The notes beneath the pieces were generated by a model. The model was given only the letters and a program-made list of their open reading frames with translations. It made no database searches and was not told the origin of the DNA. 9,898 nucleotides of DNA from an uncultured Flavobacterium sp. (GTDB lineage: Bacteria > Bacteroidota > Bacteroidia > Flavobacteriales > Flavobacteriaceae). The position numbers and the translations under genes were made by a program. The stretch lies in assembly GCA_946479395.1 (NCBI GenBank), contig CAMLFV010000099.1:1-9898 (forward strand), in the 5' to 3' direction. Of this stretch, positions 6,822 through 9,898 are shown one piece after another (the first letter of the stretch is position 1; each line of letters starts with the position of its first letter).

Positions 6822-6961
6822 TAACCACATAGATTCATAGCAAATATAGATTTTTGAGGTTAAATAAATACACATAGTTTTTTAAGCATTGCTTAAAAAC
6901 TATGCGCATCTAAAGTTTTCTGTATAAATTAAGCAAAAAGAAGCTATGTGTCTATGTGGTT
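6822..6961. repeat. Inverted-repeat element B (CACATAGA type)
   Basis: The left arm AACCACATAGATTCATAGC (6823-6841) and right arm GCTATGTGTCTATGTGGTT (6943-6961) pair at all but two positions of about 19, enclosing about 100 bases. The right arm is two tandem 8-base units, like element A. At the centre is a strong hairpin: CATAGTTTTTTAAGC (6873-6887) against GCTTAAAAACTATG (6891-6904), one bulged base and a 3-base loop. No T run follows the hairpin, so it is not a normal terminator. It starts 48 bases after ruvB and could shape the end of the ruvB message. No coding potential is seen. Confidence 0.75.
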
Positions 6962-7049
6962 TATTGAATTTTTTATGCGTTTTATTACTAGAAAGTATAA
7001 ATGAGTTTATTTACAGATTTATTAGTAACAATAGAAAATAAAAGCCATA

Positions 7050-7347
7050 ATAGTTTTGATCTTTGATAAAATACATATAAGCTATAACCGTAGTGCATTA
7101 TAGAATTGCCACAGATTCACAGATCTTTACGCATTACTCTAAGCAAAACAGAAAAGTTATGCAACTTATTGAATGCGAAGTATTCAAAAATCTGTGAAAA
7201 TTTAATTATTAGTAACTTTAATCTATAAAATTATATCTGTGCATCTGTGGTAAAAAAAATAAATCACTGAATATCATTGTATTAAAATTTATTAGATAAT
7301 GCACTACGGGTATAAGCTATGTTTATTTTGTACAATACAAAAACTAT
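7050..7347. repeat. MITE-like element with ~52-bp imperfect terminal inverted repeats
   Basis: The left end (7050-7101) and the right end (7296-7347) are inverted copies over about 52 bases. The inner 14 bp, CCGTAGTGCATTAT (7088-7101) and ATAATGCACTACGG (7296-7309), are perfect; the outer parts (both beginning ATAGTTTT on their own strand and sharing AAAATA and CATA blocks) match with substitutions and small shifts. Inside sits the CACAGATT element 7109-7250. No transposase is encoded. I cannot identify a clear target-site duplication. A related copy of one end lies at 5590-5620 upstream of ruvB. Confidence 0.6.
7109..7250. repeat. Inverted-repeat element C (CACAGATT type), nested
   Basis: The arms CCACAGATTCACAGAT (7109-7124) and ATCTGTGCATCTGTGG (7235-7250) match at 15 of 16 positions, and each is two tandem 8-base units. 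Inner pairing continues with CGCATT/AATGCG (7130-7135 and 7172-7177) around a small hairpin AAGTT/AACTT (7154-7158 and 7163-7167). A further ATCTGTG copy lies near 7190. The core shares TAAGCAAAA followed by AGAA and TATG with element B (about 6930 and 7140), suggesting a common origin. It encodes no protein and has no terminator-like T run. Confidence 0.75.
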
Positions 7348-7415
7348 ATAAACTAAATTTTTTATCAACATTAAATACAGAATTTATGTGGTAAAAAAAC
7401 TAATAATTATATTTA

Positions 7416-7430
7416 TCCGTGCATCTGTGG
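7416..7430. repeat. Solo right arm of a CACAGATT-type element
   Basis: TCCGTGCATCTGTGG reads, on the other strand, as CCACAGATGCACGGA, a right arm like that of element C with one change in the inner unit. No matching left arm is close by. ATGTGG at 7386-7391 may be a scrap of the CACATAGA type. The copy ends 13 bases before the queG ATG, so it would lie in or near its leader. TATATTTA (7408-7415), a one-off match to the -7 box, overlaps its upstream edge and may be the queG promoter. Confidence 0.45.
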
Positions 7431-7443
7431 GAAATAGTAGATC

Positions 7444-8376
7444 ATGACTAACAAAGAAAAATACACACAGTTTATAAAACAGAAAGCCCAAGATTTGGGC
7501 TTTTCTTATTGTGGTATTTCGCAGGCAACTTTTTTAGAAGAAGAAGCACCGCGTTTAGAAAGTTGGTTAAAAAACAACATGCACGGCGAAATGAAGTATA
7601 TGGAAAATCATTTCGATAAACGATTAGATCCGCGATTGCTGGTTCCCGGTGCAAAATCGGTTGTTTCTTTGTTGTTGAATTATTTTCCTTCCGAACAACA
7701 AAATCAAGACTCTTATAAAATTTCAAAATACGCGTACGGCGAAGATTATCATTTTGTGATTAAAGACAAGTTGAAAGATCTGCTGCATTACATTAATGAT
7801 GAAATAGGCGAGGTCGATGGTCGTGTTTTTGTCGATTCGGCTCCGGTGTTAGATAAAGCCTGGGCAGCAAAAAGCGGTTTGGGCTGGGTTGGTAAAAACA
7901 ACAATTTAATCCGTAAAACCGAAGGATCGTTTTTTTTCGTTGCAGAATTAATCATTGATTTGGATTTAATGTACGATACCGCTACAACAAATCACTGTGG
8001 TTCGTGTACCGCTTGTATCGATGCTTGCCCAACGAAGGCAATAGAATCGCCTTATATTGTGAACGGCAGCAAATGTATTTCGTATTTGACTATTGAACTG
8101 AAAGATGCCATTCCAGATGAATTTTCGGGCAAGTTAGATGATTGGATGTACGGTTGCGATGTTTGCCAAGATGTTTGTCCGTGGAACCGATTTGCAAAAC
8201 CAAATGCCGAACCGCTTTTCAAACCAAAACCTACGTTGATTGATTACGACAAACAGCAATGGAACGATTTAACCAACGAACTGTTCAACGAAATTTTTAA
8301 AAAGTCGCCTGTAAAACGTACCAAGTTTTCTGGGTTGGCACGGAATATCGCTTTTTTGAATAAAGACGTTTTGTAA
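7444..8376 (+). CDS. queG: Epoxyqueuosine reductase QueG
   Basis: QueG catalyses the last step of queuosine synthesis in tRNA, removing the epoxide oxygen of oQ34 to give Q, using cobalamin and two [4Fe-4S] clusters in the cytoplasm. Cluster ligands are clear: C185xxC188xxC191xxxC195P in the ferredoxin-like [13 protein letters not shown]211, and C238xxC241xxxC245P ([11 protein letters not shown]). The proposed catalytic Asp is D131 in [12 protein letters not shown], followed by SGLGWVGKN (144-152). The protein stops at 310 residues, just after [11 protein letters not shown]; the Escherichia and Bacillus enzymes run to about 380 with a C-terminal HEAT-like part, which is absent here, as I believe is usual in Bacteroidota. 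The ATG at 7444 gives a full N-terminus. The gene follows ruvB after a 670-base repeat-filled gap and probably has its own promoter. Confidence 0.94.
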   Translation: MTNKEKYTQFIKQKAQDLGFSYCGISQATFLEEEAPRLESWLKNNMHGEMKYMENHFDKRLDPRLLVPGAKSVVSLLLNYFPSEQQNQDSYKISKYAYGEDYHFVIKDKLKDLLHYINDEIGEVDGRVFVDSAPVLDKAWAAKSGLGWVGKNNNLIRKTEGSFFFVAELIIDLDLMYDTATTNHCGSCTACIDACPTKAIESPYIVNGSKCISYLTIELKDAIPDEFSGKLDDWMYGCDVCQDVCPWNRFAKPNAEPLFKPKPTLIDYDKQQWNDLTNELFNEIFKKSPVKRTKFSGLARNIAFLNKDVL

Positions 8377-8396
8377 TTTGCCTTTACAAAAAAGGA

Positions 8397-8433
8397 AAAA
8401 CTTTTAGTTTCTCCCTTAACAAGTTTTTTTTTT
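8397..8433 (+). terminator. Probable bidirectional terminator after queG
   Basis: AAAACTT (8397-8403) pairs with AAGTTTT (8421-8427) and runs into T10 (8424-8433) on the plus strand. On the minus strand the same stem is followed by TTTTTCCTTTTTT, so it could also stop the converging gene at 8457-9207. The stem is AT-rich with a 17-base loop, hence weak. Another hairpin, TTTTGTAA/TTACAAAA (8369-8376 and 8384-8391), overlaps the queG stop but lacks a T run. Confidence 0.45.
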
Positions 8434-8456
8434 GTTATTATGTATCTACTGCTTTC

Positions 8457-9207
8457 TCATTTTAATTCTAAAATTTCTTCGATATTCTTTTTAAAAACTT
8501 CGTTTCCATCTATTTCGTATGATAACCGTATATTGTCAGTTGGAAGTTTTTTTTGAGAATGTGAATTTATTATTAGACGATGCTTTGGTGAATCAAATAT
8601 GTTGCCCAATGAGATCTTGGTTACTAGTGATGCAGAAAGTTTTGTTAGTTTAGGAGTTGGTGAGTAAATGAAATTTTGATTGTAAAATGCATCGCTTACA
8701 TCATATAATAAATTATATCTAAAATCAATATTTAAGCAAACTAAAAAGGGTAATTCCAATTCTCCATATCTACTAGCCTTATGTTTTATATTCTTGAAAA
8801 TTTTTTCAGAGTCTTCAGTAACATCTTTTATTATGGGTTCGTAGTATTGAAGTCCAATTGGTCTAAGACTGTTGTTGCTTCAATATAAAATTTTTCATCT
8901 CCTTTAACGGCTAAAAAGTCCGGTTTTCTATTTGTGTTTAATAAAGTAGGATGGGGAATTAGTTTATAACCTTGCTTTCTAAATAACTCGTGTATAAATA
9001 GTTCATAAAAAGAGTCGTAGAATTTATTTTTAAAACTTTTTAGCAAGTCGCTTTTGTAATCATTGGGATAATTATCAAACCAAGTATTCAGCAATTTTCT
9101 AATTTTCTCAATTTCGATTTGAGAATTATTGTCAAAATAATTATAGATATTTCACCTGTTTTTGAGACCTGAGTTTGAGTACGGGTTTTATCTTCAAATA
9201 ATTTCAT
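8457..9207 (-). pseudogene. Broken gene, PD-(D/E)XK nuclease-like protein
   Basis: Read with two single-base insertions restored, this gives one protein of about 250 residues from ATG 9207 (MKLFEDKTRTQT...) to TAA 8457 (...NIEEILELK). The first frame change lies at the T tract 9150-9152, where one extra base restores GEN-IYNYFDNN; the second lies between about 8846 and 8872, after IEATT and before YYEPIIKDV. Codons read well in all three segments, and the total length becomes a multiple of three. The middle holds FYELFIHELFRKQGY, then KPDF (Asp codon 8920-8918) and FYIEATT (Glu codon 8881-8879). This looks like a PD...ExT variant of the PD-(D/E)XK nuclease core, with Thr in place of the usual Lys. 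The C-terminal part resembles uncharacterised proteins with a PFLVCLN strand. Composition looks more AT-rich than the neighbouring genes, suggesting an accessory gene. Real decay or assembly error cannot be told apart here. Confidence 0.65.
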
Positions 9208-9423
9208 ATTTTATTTTGATAATTTATTTTAAAAAAAATTACAGCTAACATATCTCCCCGCAATATACCAATTATATTTAAATGTTAAAAAAAGTGTGTT
9301 TTCATTTGTTTTATAATTATTGATGTTGCGCTGAATAATGTTTTAGTCATGTTTACACCAGCAACAAAATCTTGTGTAATGCTATTATTTATTCCATTTC
9401 TTCAAAAAAAGTAATCAAAACTT
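9208..9423. other. Spacer between broken gene and maeB
   Basis: No convincing gene. A minus-strand frame is open from about 9403 to the TAA at 9285-9287 (includes ITQDFVAGVNMTKTLFSATS, with an ATG at 9350-9348 that would give 21 residues); it may be chance or a remnant. A 7-bp AT-only hairpin (AAAAAGT/ACTTTTT, 9406-9426) abuts the maeB promoter. Confidence 0.3.
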
Positions 9424-9455
9424 TTTCGTTCTTAATTTTAAGCTTGTTATATTTG
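9424..9455 (+). promoter_or_regulatory. maeB promoter
   Basis: TATATTTG (9448-9455) matches the Bacteroidota -7 box exactly. TTTC at 9424-9427, with a 20-base spacer, is a near match to the -33 TTTG. Transcription would start about 9460, giving a leader of roughly 18 bases before the ATG at 9478. Confidence 0.6.
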
Positions 9456-9477
9456 TTACTTATCAAAAAATGAAATC

Positions 9478-9898
9478 ATGCACAAAGATTCAAAAAGAAG
9501 AGAAGCTTTATTATATCACGCAAAACCAAAACCCGGTAAAATTGCCGTAGTACCAACAAAACCTACAAGTACACAACGCGATTTGGCATTAGCTTATTCA
9601 CCCGGAGTTGCAGAACCTTGTTTAGAAATCGAAAAAAATCCTGAAAATGCTTACAAATACACCGCTAAAGGAAACTTAGTTGCTGTTATTAGTAACGGAA
9701 CGGCTGTTTTAGGTTTGGGCGATATTGGTGCGCAGGCATCAAAACCGGTAATGGAAGGTAAAGGTTTGTTGTTTAAGATATTTGCCGATATCGACGTTTT
9801 TGATATTGAGGTAGATACAAAGAATATCGATGATTTTGTAAAAATTGTAAAAGCGTTAGAACCTACTTTTGGCGGAATCAACTTAGAAGATATCAAAG
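9478..9898 (+). CDS. maeB: Malic enzyme, N-terminal part (cut by window end)
   Basis: Malic enzyme converts malate to pyruvate and CO2 with reduction of NADP(+). Only the first 140 residues are in the window; the frame is open to the last base. Visible landmarks are [21 protein letters not shown], the catalytic-Tyr block [10 protein letters not shown] (39-48, Tyr40), [21 protein letters not shown] (64-84) and [11 protein letters not shown] (90-100, with Lys95 the likely general base). The sequence is of the large MaeB type, which in Bacteroidota usually carries a C-terminal phosphotransacetylase-like domain; whether it does here cannot be seen. The start at 9478 is preferred because it gives the family N-terminus; the ATG at 9470 is in another frame that soon stops. 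A good promoter lies just upstream. Confidence 0.93.
   Translation, partial: MHKDSKRREALLYHAKPKPGKIAVVPTKPTSTQRDLALAYSPGVAEPCLEIEKNPENAYKYTAKGNLVAVISNGTAVLGLGDIGAQASKPVMEGKGLLFKIFADIDVFDIEVDTKNIDDFVKIVKALEPTFGGINLEDIK

Noticed and set aside
6822..7430. CRISPR array in the repeat-rich ruvB-queG gap
   Set aside because: The repeats are inverted pairs of differing sequence at irregular spacing, not regularly spaced direct repeats with spacers, and no cas genes are present.
8369..8391. TTTTGTAA/TTACAAAA hairpin as the queG terminator
   Set aside because: It overlaps the stop codon and is followed by A-rich sequence rather than T; the stem at 8397-8427 with T10 is the better candidate.
9285..9404. 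Minus-strand open frame containing ITQDFVAGVNMTKTL
   Set aside because: Short, without a visible promoter or ribosome site, and no recognised family. It reads somewhat protein-like, so I note it, but cannot support it as a gene.
9651..9896. 81-codon minus frame
   Set aside because: Antisense to the malic enzyme reading frame, which has clear family motifs.

Overview
The window looks like chromosomal DNA from a member of the Flavobacteriaceae (Bacteroidota). The evidence is low G+C, flavobacterial-type protein sequences (RuvB, MaeB, short QueG), a fused CrtYcd-type lycopene cyclase, and several upstream sequences matching the Bacteroidota -7 promoter box TAnnTTTG. No database search was possible, so all family calls rest on motif recognition.

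Layout. Positions 1-574 are mostly non-coding: a minus-strand hairpin terminator at the left edge, and a possible small plus-strand unit (28-residue membrane peptide at 372-458 with a hairpin terminator at 506-531). Positions 575-4739 hold a compact minus-strand carotenoid operon, read marR > crtI > crtB > crtZ > crtYcd, with overlaps or very short gaps. A near-perfect -7 box sits inside a 16-bp inverted repeat just upstream of marR, which suggests autoregulation. Together the enzymes would take geranylgeranyl-PP through phytoene, lycopene and beta-carotene to zeaxanthin; no GGPP synthase or ketolase gene is present here. At 4823-5443 is a minus-strand zinc-ribbon SAM methyltransferase of unknown target.

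On the plus strand follow ruvB (5739-6773, Holliday-junction motor) and queG (7444-8376, epoxyqueuosine reductase). The spaces before ruvB and between ruvB and queG carry a set of inverted-repeat elements. Their arms are built of two tandem 8-base units (CACATAGA-type or CACAGATT-type). One of them sits inside a second, about 300-bp element with ~52-bp imperfect terminal inverted repeats, one end of which recurs upstream of ruvB. This nested small-repeat landscape is the most unusual part of the window.

Positions 8457-9207 (minus) hold a broken gene with PD-(D/E)XK-nuclease-like features that needs two single-base corrections to read through. The window ends inside maeB (malic enzyme, plus strand from 9478), which has a good TATATTTG promoter.
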